This document shows, piece by piece, positions 42,078 to 49,936 of a stretch of DNA of 64,000 nucleotides. The notes under the pieces were generated by a model, which was not told where the DNA came from, did no database searches, and saw only the letters and a program-made list of their open reading frames with translations. This DNA is from Lachnospiraceae bacterium (GTDB lineage: Bacteria; Bacillota; Clostridia; Lachnospirales; Lachnospiraceae), in contig CAAEWE010000058.1 of the NCBI GenBank assembly GCA_900759665.1, positions 1-64,000 of the forward strand. The letters are read 5' to 3'. The position numbers were made by a program, and so were the translations under genes. How positions within the stretch are numbered: the stretch's first letter is position 1; the number at the start of each line of letters is the position of its first letter.

Positions 42078-42275
42078 TCACTTCTTCCGTATATGCACCT
42101 CCGGAATCGCCACGCTGTCATAGACCACTCCGGGTTTGTGATCTGCTTCCTTCTCCTGCTTCCCCTCTTTGTCCGCCTCCCCTGTCTCATGGGTATGGAT
42201 CTCCGGAATCGCCAGATTTTCATAAGTCAGATCATAATTTTTCTTCCCATCGGTATTTTTCTTTTTTCCAAACAT
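42078..42275 (-). CDS. Small charged protein with a duplicated AIPE(I/V)H motif (65 aa)
   Basis: A hydrophilic peptide starting MFGKKKNTDGKKNYD. The motif YENLAIPEIHTHE (residues about 18-30) recurs at the C-terminus as YDSVAIPEVHIRKK, separated by a Lys/Glu-rich linker. GGAGG precedes the ATG and a terminator follows, so the gene is probably real. No family is recognised. The duplicated short motif suggests a binding peptide or a substrate with two sites, but no modifying enzyme is adjacent. The next gene downstream in the other direction is the unrelated AT-rich operon. Confidence 0.65.
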   Translation of the reverse strand: MFGKKKNTDGKKNYDLTYENLAIPEIHTHETGEADKEGKQEKEADHKPGVVYDSVAIPEVHIRKK

Positions 42276-42309
42276 TTTCTCATTCCTCCATTAAATGACC
42301 CTTGCATCA

Positions 42310-43503
42310 TCAGATAAAATTAATAAAAAATGTAATTACCAGACTGTTTATGAAATCCGCAAACAAGCTTCCCACCAGCGGGATCAGCAGATACGCTTTG
42401 ACGGATGTGGTGTACTTTTCGCAGATTGCCTGCATGTTTGCCATGGCATTTGGGGTTGCTCCCATACCAAAGCCGCAGGTTCCTGCCACCAGCACGGCGG
42501 CATCATAATCCCGTCCCATAATGTTAAATTCGATGAAATACGTAAATACGACGATCAAAAAAACCTGAGCCGCAAGCAGAATAAACAGCGGCAGAGCCAG
42601 ATCTGCCAGCTGCCACAGCTTCAGAGTGATCATGGCGATTCCAAGGAACAGGGAAAGGGAAATACCACCAAGGTCATTGATCTCACCCATATGGATCGTA
42701 AATTTGCCGGTATACTCTCCAATATTACGAAAAAGTGCCGCAGCAATCATGGCTCCAATATAGATTGGGAAGGTCATTCCTGTCCTGGTCAGGAAATAGG
42801 AAAAGATCGTCCCTAGACCAATCGCAAGGATCAGCTGGAATACTGCCGCCGCGTACATATTGGTATGGCGCTCATGCTTTTCCTCCTCCTCAACCAGAAG
42901 GCTGTCGTCCTCCGGAATAGCTGTTTCCAGAAGATTTCTCTTTTCGATGAGACGTTTTCCCAGCGGTCCGCCGATCAGACTTCCACAGATCAGACCGAAT
43001 GTTGCGGCCGCTGTACAGATCGTCGTTGCCCCTTCAATATTAAAATCCTCGAGAACCGGTCCAAAAGCCCCTGCCGTACCATGACCTCCCACCATCGGGA
43101 TCGAACCGGTACACATACCGATCAGAGGACTAAGTCCCAGTACCTTTGACATTCCTACGGCTACCAGATTCTGCGATATGATCAGCAGGATCACAAGCCC
43201 CAGAAATATCACCAGGGATTTTCCACCGCTTTTTAGCACCTTAAGATTCGCCTGAAATCCCACCGAGGTAAAAAAGAATACCATACAGACCTCTCTGAGA
43301 ATATCATCAAAGGAAAACTCCGCAATCCCTGTCACATAACAGATGCATGTAAAAATCGCAAATAAGAGACCTCCTACCACAGGAGCCGGAATACAAAACT
43401 GCTCCAGAAAATGAATCTTACTTTTTAAATATGCTCCCAGCATCAGAACAAGTACGGCTGCTGCCAGCGTCTGATACATGTCTAACTGAATCTTCATATA
43501 CAT
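42310..43503 (-). CDS. gltS: Sodium/glutamate symporter GltS
   Basis: A 397-aa permease close to the length of E. coli GltS (401 aa). It has about ten membrane segments, PAPVVGGLLFA early, and two inverted repeats with re-entrant loops. The first contains GSIPMVGGHGTAGAFG; the second contains GTCGFGMGATPNAMANM. It imports glutamate with sodium. A hydrophilic linker (EDDSLLVEEEEKHERH) joins the two halves. I use the start at 43503 (AAAGG 7 bases upstream); the longer frame to 43590 lacks a site. A TAXI-type binding protein gene lies upstream in the same direction, an unusual partner. Confidence 0.92.
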   Translation of the reverse strand: MYMKIQLDMYQTLAAAVLVLMLGAYLKSKIHFLEQFCIPAPVVGGLLFAIFTCICYVTGIAEFSFDDILREVCMVFFFTSVGFQANLKVLKSGGKSLVIFLGLVILLIISQNLVAVGMSKVLGLSPLIGMCTGSIPMVGGHGTAGAFGPVLEDFNIEGATTICTAAATFGLICGSLIGGPLGKRLIEKRNLLETAIPEDDSLLVEEEEKHERHTNMYAAAVFQLILAIGLGTIFSYFLTRTGMTFPIYIGAMIAAALFRNIGEYTGKFTIHMGEINDLGGISLSLFLGIAMITLKLWQLADLALPLFILLAAQVFLIVVFTYFIEFNIMGRDYDAAVLVAGTCGFGMGATPNAMANMQAICEKYTTSVKAYLLIPLVGSLFADFINSLVITFFINFI

Positions 43504-43616
43504 AACCAAACCTTTCCAAACGTCTGCGCAGTCCGGGCCTTGTGCCAAAACTGCAAAGCGGTCTTTCTCCGCCTTTTTATTTTCAGCCATCCTGCTTTTG
43601 GTGCAGGTGTACGGCT

Positions 43617-44576
43617 TTATGATTCCACCTCCGGCAGATCCACGCCTTCCAGCTTATAATATGCCTCCGCTCCCGGATGAAACGGAATCGTGATTCCTTT
43701 CACTGCATCCTGTGGAGTCAGCTGCAGATTGATGGATGTGGAATACTGAATATCCTTAATATGCTTAAACAGAGAAACCGTCAGCTTCTGTACTGTTTTT
43801 TTCGATAATGTATCGCTTGCCAGCAGCACTGACTGGACACTCAGCGTCTGAATATCCTCGGTCTGTCCGGAATAAGTCCCTGCCGGGATCACATAGTCAT
43901 TGTAAAAGGAATATGCTTTTTTTAACTTCTGACGGCAGTTTTGCGGAATCTCCAAAAGCCGGATATCACATTCCTTTGTCAATTCTTCTATCACTGTAGT
44001 ACAAATACCGGCGGTACAAAAAAAGGCATCAATCTTCTTTTCCGCTAACTGATCTGCTGCATCTGTATAATCAAGATTTTTCGTATTTACCAGATTGTCC
44101 GGTAAACCGCACATTTTCAGAATCTGTGTGGCATTCCGCTCTGTGCCGGATTCCTCCTCACCGACACTGATCGTCCTTCCCTCCAGATCATCTAACGAGG
44201 TAATGTCGGAATCTTTCCTTACCACGATCTGACATGCTTCCGGATAAAGACTTGCCACTGCTTTATAACCACGGTATTTTCCGGAATGAAAGCTCCCCTT
44301 TCCGTAATAGGCATCCTCGATCAGATCTGCCTGTGCAATACCAAGCTCAATGTAATTGTCCGAAAGCAGACGTAAGTTTGCGGCAGATCCTGCGGTACTT
44401 TTGACTTTCCAGTGAATCTCCGGTTCATCCTTGGACGCCAGCTCGGTAAATGCATTGGCAAAGGGATAATACATTCCTCCTATGCCCGCCGCACCAAACC
44501 GGATCTTTTCCTGTCGGCTGCAGCCTGTTGTCATAAAAAGGCACAGACACATCAGAATGGATATTACTCTTTTCAT
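43617..44576 (-). CDS. TAXI-family solute-binding lipoprotein
   Basis: A 319-aa lipoprotein. The lipobox is FMTTGC near residue 19. The mature part has the TAXI signature (IRFGAAGIGGMYYPFANAFTEL), STAGSAANLRLL, and SLYPEACQIVVRKDSDI. TAXI proteins bind glutamate, glutamine or related acids and normally work with a TRAP permease. No TRAP permease gene is in the window. The next gene downstream encodes GltS, so the pair may be a binding-protein-assisted glutamate uptake route. GAGGAG precedes the start. Confidence 0.9.
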   Translation of the reverse strand: MKRVISILMCLCLFMTTGCSRQEKIRFGAAGIGGMYYPFANAFTELASKDEPEIHWKVKSTAGSAANLRLLSDNYIELGIAQADLIEDAYYGKGSFHSGKYRGYKAVASLYPEACQIVVRKDSDITSLDDLEGRTISVGEEESGTERNATQILKMCGLPDNLVNTKNLDYTDAADQLAEKKIDAFFCTAGICTTVIEELTKECDIRLLEIPQNCRQKLKKAYSFYNDYVIPAGTYSGQTEDIQTLSVQSVLLASDTLSKKTVQKLTVSLFKHIKDIQYSTSINLQLTPQDAVKGITIPFHPGAEAYYKLEGVDLPEVES

Positions 44577-44601
44577 ATATGTGATAACTCCTCTCTTTGA
44601 T

Positions 44602-45930
44602 TTACTTTGGTTCTACTGCATTAGGATAGATCTTCATCAGCTTTGCATCATCATAATAGGTATCGCACCATTGCTGCCATGATGCATTTGCCGTGATCCC
44701 CCTGCTTCTTTCATCATAACGGATCAGTGCCATGCAGGACACGACGATATTACAGCTCATAAACACCACCATTCCCCACACCAGACATTTGCCTGCCATG
44801 ACCGGGATCATCCCGATTCCCTTTTCCACCTTGGGCAGAATAGCTTTAAACCATACAACCGCCGCAATCCCCCAGAAAAAGCAGTACAACAGATTGATCC
44901 TGCCTCCCAGATTAAACGGGATCTTGCTGTAATCCCAGAACACCTTGCCAAAGACCAGCTCGGTAAACACGCTGCAAAGGTATTCATAGGCACCTCCCAG
45001 AAAGGTTCCCACCAGAAACAGAAAACGGTCACTGCGGTTCCGGTACTGATAAAGCATCCACGATACCAGAGCGATCGCCAGTCCCCAGACAATGCTGAAT
45101 GGTCCCCAGACCACACTGCTGCGGCTCATCCAGACTCCGGCGCGCACACGGCAAAAGATCGTCTCTGTGATATCTCCCAGAAACGCTCCGATCAGAAACA
45201 GACTGACCACTTTATAAAAGCCACATCCCACTGCAAAACGTGGGGGCGAAGTCTGTCCTGATACATTTTCCGGAGTTTTGGCCGCTTTTTTCGCTTTCGG
45301 ATATGCCTTATGAATACGCCGGTCCACAAAACCGGCTATGGCGGCACCTAATCTGTCACCTACCTTATCAAGGCCATGTTCTGCCGCCTCCCAACGCTCC
45401 GGATGGCGGCTTTTGCCGGTGAGCAGAAGAAAGGATCCAAGCACGTCCACAAACAGAACTCCCGCCAGAACTAACAGCACGATCCTCATCAGCATACCCG
45501 GAAGCAGAGAGATCAAAGTCAGAAGCAGATAATTGCCCCAATGGACTGCCACATATCCCATGGCACCCCAGATCAGGGAAGCCGTCAGACAGATGTAACC
45601 GTCCAGATTCCATCTCCTGCCTGAGTAATCCCACCAGCGTACCCCAAACGCCTTCTCGATCAAATGACCGCTGATCCACTCTGCGATCGTGGCGTAGACC
45701 ACCGCAAAAGCAAACAGCCAGAATCCGGTCAGTTCCTGAAGTCCGATGGACATACACACCACCGTAAATCCATAGATCACACAAAAGGGACCGTTTACAA
45801 GACCACGGTTGGCAAACTTCCGCTGTTTTAATGTCGCAAGCACGGTCTCCAGTACCCATCCCCCAAAAGAATAGATAAAAAACAGCCACAATAATTCATA
45901 TCCGGTAAAATGATGCATAAGCTTCTCCAT
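44602..45930 (-). CDS. CmpB-like (putative ABC transporter permease) membrane protein
   Basis: A 442-aa membrane protein with two copies of the ABC_trans_CmpB fold. Each has a similar block: GGWVLETVLATLKQRKFANRG and NGPFCVIYGF in the first, GDITETIFCRVRAGVWMSRSS and WGPFSIVWG in the second. Each is followed by a W-D-Y-S element (RWWDYSGRRWNLDG and FWDYSKIPFNLGG). About eleven membrane segments in total. The family is named for transport but no ATPase partner is nearby and its function is unknown. It lies 25 bases upstream of the TAXI lipoprotein gene and may be in one operon with it. Confidence 0.85.
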   Translation of the reverse strand: MEKLMHHFTGYELLWLFFIYSFGGWVLETVLATLKQRKFANRGLVNGPFCVIYGFTVVCMSIGLQELTGFWLFAFAVVYATIAEWISGHLIEKAFGVRWWDYSGRRWNLDGYICLTASLIWGAMGYVAVHWGNYLLLTLISLLPGMLMRIVLLVLAGVLFVDVLGSFLLLTGKSRHPERWEAAEHGLDKVGDRLGAAIAGFVDRRIHKAYPKAKKAAKTPENVSGQTSPPRFAVGCGFYKVVSLFLIGAFLGDITETIFCRVRAGVWMSRSSVVWGPFSIVWGLAIALVSWMLYQYRNRSDRFLFLVGTFLGGAYEYLCSVFTELVFGKVFWDYSKIPFNLGGRINLLYCFFWGIAAVVWFKAILPKVEKGIGMIPVMAGKCLVWGMVVFMSCNIVVSCMALIRYDERSRGITANASWQQWCDTYYDDAKLMKIYPNAVEPK

Positions 45931-46044
45931 TTCGTTTTTTCGTTTCCTTTGATATTACAAAAAATCAGGCAACATTAACTGTTATTGTATCATTTTTTGA
46001 AAGATAACGCAAAAAAGAGCATTTCCAGATCATGATAACCAACC

Positions 46045-46087
46045 AAAAAAGATATGCGGGACAACCGGTAACTGTCCCGCATATCTT
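46045..46087 (-). terminator. Terminator of the pstS-pstC operon
   Basis: A perfect 15-bp stem (46049-46063 with 46073-46087), a 9-base loop and six T's on the minus strand. It shows that pstC is the last gene of its transcript. Confidence 0.9.
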
Positions 46088-46141
46088 CGTTATGAAAGTT
46101 TCAAGATTATTATGCTGCTGGGTGTTTCTATAAAGCAAACT

Positions 46142-47038
46142 TTATGCATGGGCTTCTCTTTTCTTGAGAAGGGAAAATAAAAGGTTGATGATCAGGATAA
46201 AGACAAAGAGTACCACACCGGTTGCGATCAGTGCTTCTCTGTGAAGATCCGTGGCATACCCCATATCAATGACGATGTTGGCTGTCATCGTCCGGACTCC
46301 GTCGAAGATGGATCCCGGTATTCTCGGCTGATTTCCTGCCACCATGATGACTGCCATGGTCTCGCCAATGGCACGACCAACCCCGAGGATCACTGCCGCC
46401 ATGATACCGGATTTTGCCGCCGGCACCACTGTCATAAATACGCTTCGCTCGTGGGTTGCTCCCAGTGCCAGTGCTCCCTGATAATAGGAATCCGGCACCG
46501 CGCGGATCGCGGACTCTGACACATTGATAATGGTTGGCAGTATCATCATACCAAGGAGTACGGATGCTGCCAGAATACTCTGTCCTGTTGTTGTCATACC
46601 ATACTGCATCAGGATCGGCCGGAAGGTGTTACGTACAAACGGTACCAGCACCATCAGCCCAAAGAATCCATATACTACCGATGGAATTCCCGCCAGAAGT
46701 TCTACTCCCGGTTTCAGGATCCTGTACAGCTTTTTCGGACAAAATCTTGCCATAAACACTGCCATCAACAGTCCGATCGGCACTCCCACAATAATTGCTC
46801 CCACCGTAACATAGATACTGCCTATGATCGTTGACAGAATGCCATACAACTGACTCCCCGGCTTCCATTCCGTTCCCAGAAGGAACTCCTTTGCACCGAT
46901 CTTTGCAATTCCCGGCACACCATTGGTAAACAAAAATATACAGATCAGGGCAACCGACAGAATAGAAATACACGCACTGATCAGAAAAACGATCTCCATC
47001 GCTTTTTCTTTGATATTACTTACCTTTACTCTTTTCAT
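46142..47038 (-). CDS. pstC: Phosphate ABC transporter permease PstC
   Basis: A 298-aa permease with six membrane segments. ELLAGIPSVVYGFFGLM is typical, and the ATPase-contact loop reads INVSESAIRAVPDSYYQGALALGATHE. It pairs with PstA. The start at 47038 follows AAAGG and leaves a short cytosolic N-terminus (MKRVKVSNIKEKAMEI); the longer frame up to 47137 overlaps non-coding leader. It lies 129 bases after pstS and is followed by a terminator instead of pstA, which is 20 kb away. Confidence 0.95.
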   Translation of the reverse strand: MKRVKVSNIKEKAMEIVFLISACISILSVALICIFLFTNGVPGIAKIGAKEFLLGTEWKPGSQLYGILSTIIGSIYVTVGAIIVGVPIGLLMAVFMARFCPKKLYRILKPGVELLAGIPSVVYGFFGLMVLVPFVRNTFRPILMQYGMTTTGQSILAASVLLGMMILPTIINVSESAIRAVPDSYYQGALALGATHERSVFMTVVPAAKSGIMAAVILGVGRAIGETMAVIMVAGNQPRIPGSIFDGVRTMTANIVIDMGYATDLHREALIATGVVLFVFILIINLLFSLLKKREAHA

Positions 47039-47167
47039 TTTGCCATATCCTTTCACGCAATCCGAATTTGTAAATAACCGGCACAGCCCACGGTTTCTGC
47101 TTCTTTTCCGTTTCTGCCATGCCGGCTGCTTCTGCATTACAGATTATGTTTTATCAATATTTTAAGC

Positions 47168-48076
47168 TTACTCTGTCACATCATTCCAGTCTGTCACTTC
47201 ACCGGTAAAGATTTTCTTTACCATGTCAGTAGAGATATCCGTACGCTCATTCTGTGTATTCACGATCACTGCGATTCCATCCAGTGCAATTGCCTTGGAT
47301 TCCAGACCTTTATCCTTCTCGCTGTCTTCCAGTTCTCTGGATGCCATACCAATATCACAGGTGCCATCTGCGGCTGCTGTCATACCCGTTGTAGAATCGC
47401 TTTCCTGAATCTCGATCTCAGCCTTTGTATTGACTTTCTTATATGCCTCCGCCAGTTTTTCCATAACAGGTGTTACAGAAGAAGAACCTGCTACCACAAG
47501 CTTTCCGGATTCACCGGAAGTCTTGAATGCCTTTGCGTTATCGACAGAAGTGATATATCCGTTGTCCTCAACAACCTTCTGGCCATCTTCACTCATAATA
47601 TAGTCAATAAAGTCCTGCGCCAGCTTTCCGGCTTTGCCCTTTGTGGCAATATTGAACGGACGGGAAAGGCTGTATTTTCCATCCTTGATATTGGCTGCTG
47701 TCGGCTCGACACCGTCAACATTGAGTGCCTTTACTGTATCATTCAGGGAACCGGTAGAAGAATATCCGATTGCATACTCGTCACCGGAAACAGTTGTCAT
47801 CATAATCTCTGTACTGTTAGAAATAATTGCATTTGCTGTTGTATTATCCGTTTTGTTGCCATCTGCATCCTTCTCTTCTACGCCGGTAAGCTCTACAAAA
47901 GCACCTCTTGTACCGGAACCATCCTCACGGGATACTACACTGATTGGCTGGCTGGCACTTCCACCGGAAGATGATCCTGCATCAGAGCCTGCATTTCCAT
48001 TGCTGCCACAGCCTGTCATTAGTGCCGCTGCACACATTACACTCATTGCTACTGCCAATAATTTACTCTTTCTCAT
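47168..48076 (-). CDS. pstS: Circularly permuted phosphate-binding lipoprotein PstS
   Basis: A 302-aa lipoprotein (lipobox ALMTGC, Cys23). All landmarks of PstS are present but in swapped order. The part that normally forms the second half comes first (VVSREDGSGTRGAF at 47-60, then GYSSTGSLNDTVKAL). The part that normally starts the protein comes last (VVAGSSSVTPVMEKLAEAY at 194-212, DIGMASRELEDSEK, IALDGIAVIV), ending in TGEVTDWNDV, which in ordinary PstS runs straight into the SREDGSGTR segment. So the sequence is circularly permuted. It captures phosphate outside the membrane for PstCA. Its promoter region carries a PhoP-box array. Confidence 0.93.
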   Translation of the reverse strand: MRKSKLLAVAMSVMCAAALMTGCGSNGNAGSDAGSSSGGSASQPISVVSREDGSGTRGAFVELTGVEEKDADGNKTDNTTANAIISNSTEIMMTTVSGDEYAIGYSSTGSLNDTVKALNVDGVEPTAANIKDGKYSLSRPFNIATKGKAGKLAQDFIDYIMSEDGQKVVEDNGYITSVDNAKAFKTSGESGKLVVAGSSSVTPVMEKLAEAYKKVNTKAEIEIQESDSTTGMTAAADGTCDIGMASRELEDSEKDKGLESKAIALDGIAVIVNTQNERTDISTDMVKKIFTGEVTDWNDVTE

Positions 48077-48147
48077 AATATTGTCCTCATTTCTGCACTG
48101 CATCTTTTCTTATATATTGCTTCATATCCGGCAGTGCACAAAATATA

Positions 48148-48240
48148 AAGCCACCGTCTTTCGACGATGACTTAATGATAAAATGAGAACGTAAAATCTA
48201 CTATCGTATTTACGTCAAGATTGTGTAAAACCTTTGTGAA
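48148..48240 (-). promoter_or_regulatory. PhoP-box array and leader hairpin upstream of pstS
   Basis: On the minus strand TTCACA (48240-48235), TTTACA (48229-48224) and TTGACG (48218-48213) are in exact 11-bp phase. A hairpin with 11-bp stem and a four-base loop (48148-48173) follows. The region matches the pstA leader at 25953-26046. The array overlaps the last codons of the siroheme gene upstream. Confidence 0.8.
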
Positions 48241-48856
48241 TTAATTCTTCCATTTCCTGTATGGAAAGTGCTCCGGACTGTTCTCTGCTTTTATGTATCA
48301 CCAGATCATAATACTGCTTTCGCTGCTGTTCTGTCGGAAATGCTTTCTTTACCTGCGGCCGGATCTGCCCCAGCCTTTCATTTAATACCCCGAAATAATC
48401 CGGGATCTGTCCCTGCAGCTCCTGACGAAGCTTTTTGATCAATGCCGGACTGTTACCACCACTGGAAAATCCGGCTACAATATCCCCCTGTTTCACCAGA
48501 GACGGAAAATAAAAGCTGCATTTTTCCTTATCATCGACCACGTTTACCAAAATCCTCTCCCGACGGCAGTATTCCGATATTTCCCGGTTACACTCCTCAT
48601 TGTCGGTCGCTGCGATCACAAAAAACTTCTGCTCCAAATCTTTTTTTTCATACCCACGGCACAATAGTTTCATCTGTCCGGAATATTTCCCGGTAAGATC
48701 ACGGATTGATTCACATATCTCCAGGGAAACCACAGTTATATTCACACCAAAGGGAAGTAATTCACGAATCTTGCGAAATGCCACATCGCCTCCCCCGACC
48801 ACAAGGCATTCCTTTCCTTCCAGTTCTATAAAAAACGGAAAATACGCCATATTCAT
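48215..48856 (-). CDS. Precorrin-2 dehydrogenase / sirohydrochlorin ferrochelatase-type protein
   Basis: A 213-aa SirC/CysG N-terminal-domain protein. It has the NAD-binding loop VVGGGDVAFRKIRELLPFG, FVIAATDNEECNREIS, and VNVVDDKEKCSFYFPSLVKQGDIVAGFSS with the conserved SGGNSPALIKKLR. It oxidises precorrin-2 to sirohydrochlorin in siroheme or cobalamin synthesis. The start at 48856 follows AAAGG; the frame up to 49000 overlaps the exchanger gene. No other tetrapyrrole genes are near, so it may be a lone copy. The last codons contain the pst PhoP boxes. Confidence 0.88.
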   Translation of the reverse strand: MNMAYFPFFIELEGKECLVVGGGDVAFRKIRELLPFGVNITVVSLEICESIRDLTGKYSGQMKLLCRGYEKKDLEQKFFVIAATDNEECNREISEYCRRERILVNVVDDKEKCSFYFPSLVKQGDIVAGFSSGGNSPALIKKLRQELQGQIPDYFGVLNERLGQIRPQVKKAFPTEQQRKQYYDLVIHKSREQSGALSIQEMEELIHKGFTQS

Positions 48857-48908
48857 TAACCAGCCTTTCTGCCTGTTTATTTTGAAGCTGTATCCGTGTT
48901 TTACGCAA

Positions 48909-49838
48909 CTAACGCAGGCAGATATATACCACATAAGCGGCATACATGGCAAGCATGGAAATTCCCTCCCAGCGAACCAGCTTCTGCTTTGTCCAGGCAA
49001 AGCAGAGTACGATGATGCTCATAACCACCAGCACAATGATATCTATGATATTTTCCATCTGGAAGACCATTGGATGAATGGCTGCTGCAACGCCAAGAAC
49101 AAACAATATATTAAAGATATTGGAACCGATGACATTGCCCAGTGCCATATCCACCTCATGCTTTCTGGCCGCCACGACAGAAGTAGCAAGCTCCGGCAGA
49201 CTGGTACCAAATGCCACAATCGTCAGACCGATCAGATTCTGGCTCATTCCAAAGGAAGCGGCGATTGCAGAAGTTGCATCTACAACAAGCTGACCTCCCG
49301 CCGCAATGGCTGCTCCACCTCCTACAATATACATAATACACTGCCAGACAGGACGGATCTCATATTCGTCCTCTTCTGCATTTTCGCTTCTAGCCTTCTG
49401 GGCAGACCGGATCATCCAGAGCAGAAAGCCAACAAACAAAACCAGCATAATAAATCCATCCATATGCCCCAATGTCATACCGAACCAGCCAAGAACCATC
49501 AGAATGACTGCCACGATTACAGAAAATGGAAACTCCCCCGTCAGAGTACTCCGGCTGACTGCCAGTGGACAAAACAAGGTACAAAAGCCACAGACCACCA
49601 TCAGATTAAAGATATTGGAACCCACCGCATTTCCTACCGCTACACCGGTATTACCCGCAATTGCTGCACTGATACTGACCGCACATTCCGGCAGACTGGT
49701 TCCCATGGCCACAATGGTCAGGCCAATGATCAGGGAAGGTACCCGAAGCCGCTTGGCAATGCTGGAACTTCCATCCACAAAAAAGTCTGCTCCCTTAAGC
49801 AGCAAAACAAATCCTACCACTAACAATAAATAATCCAT
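48909..49838 (-). CDS. CaCA-family Na+/Ca2+ exchanger (YrbG type)
   Basis: A 309-aa antiporter with the duplicated alpha-repeat of the CaCA superfamily. Repeat 1 is GLTIVAMGTSLPECAVSI with AVGNAVGSNIFNLMVV. Repeat 2 is GLTIVAFGTSLPELATSV with ALGNVIGSNIFNILFV. The acidic E/P residues that bind calcium and sodium are intact. About ten membrane segments, split by a polar loop (KARSENAEEDEYEIR). It exports calcium in exchange for sodium or protons. The start follows GAGGAAAATC. It is 52 bases upstream of the siroheme gene. Confidence 0.93.
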   Translation of the reverse strand: MDYLLLVVGFVLLLKGADFFVDGSSSIAKRLRVPSLIIGLTIVAMGTSLPECAVSISAAIAGNTGVAVGNAVGSNIFNLMVVCGFCTLFCPLAVSRSTLTGEFPFSVIVAVILMVLGWFGMTLGHMDGFIMLVLFVGFLLWMIRSAQKARSENAEEDEYEIRPVWQCIMYIVGGGAAIAAGGQLVVDATSAIAASFGMSQNLIGLTIVAFGTSLPELATSVVAARKHEVDMALGNVIGSNIFNILFVLGVAAAIHPMVFQMENIIDIIVLVVMSIIVLCFAWTKQKLVRWEGISMLAMYAAYVVYICLR

Positions 49839-49936
49839 TTGATTTTCCTCTTTCTTTCAGCATATGAACAAATCTTATAGCACCAATCATGCTTTGTCAA
49901 TGCGTGAAACAGAGAAATCCTGTATATTGGCAGCAT

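Noticed and set aside
25795..46141. Whole stretch considered as one integrative element inserted between pstA and pstC
   Set aside because: No integrase, attachment-site repeats or mobility genes at the borders; gltS and CmpB-like genes look like ordinary chromosome. Only the gene-order break is supported.
48600..49823. 407-codon plus-strand ORF opposite the Na/Ca exchanger
   Set aside because: Antisense shadow of two clear genes, composition (Cys/His/Asn-rich) unlike a real protein.
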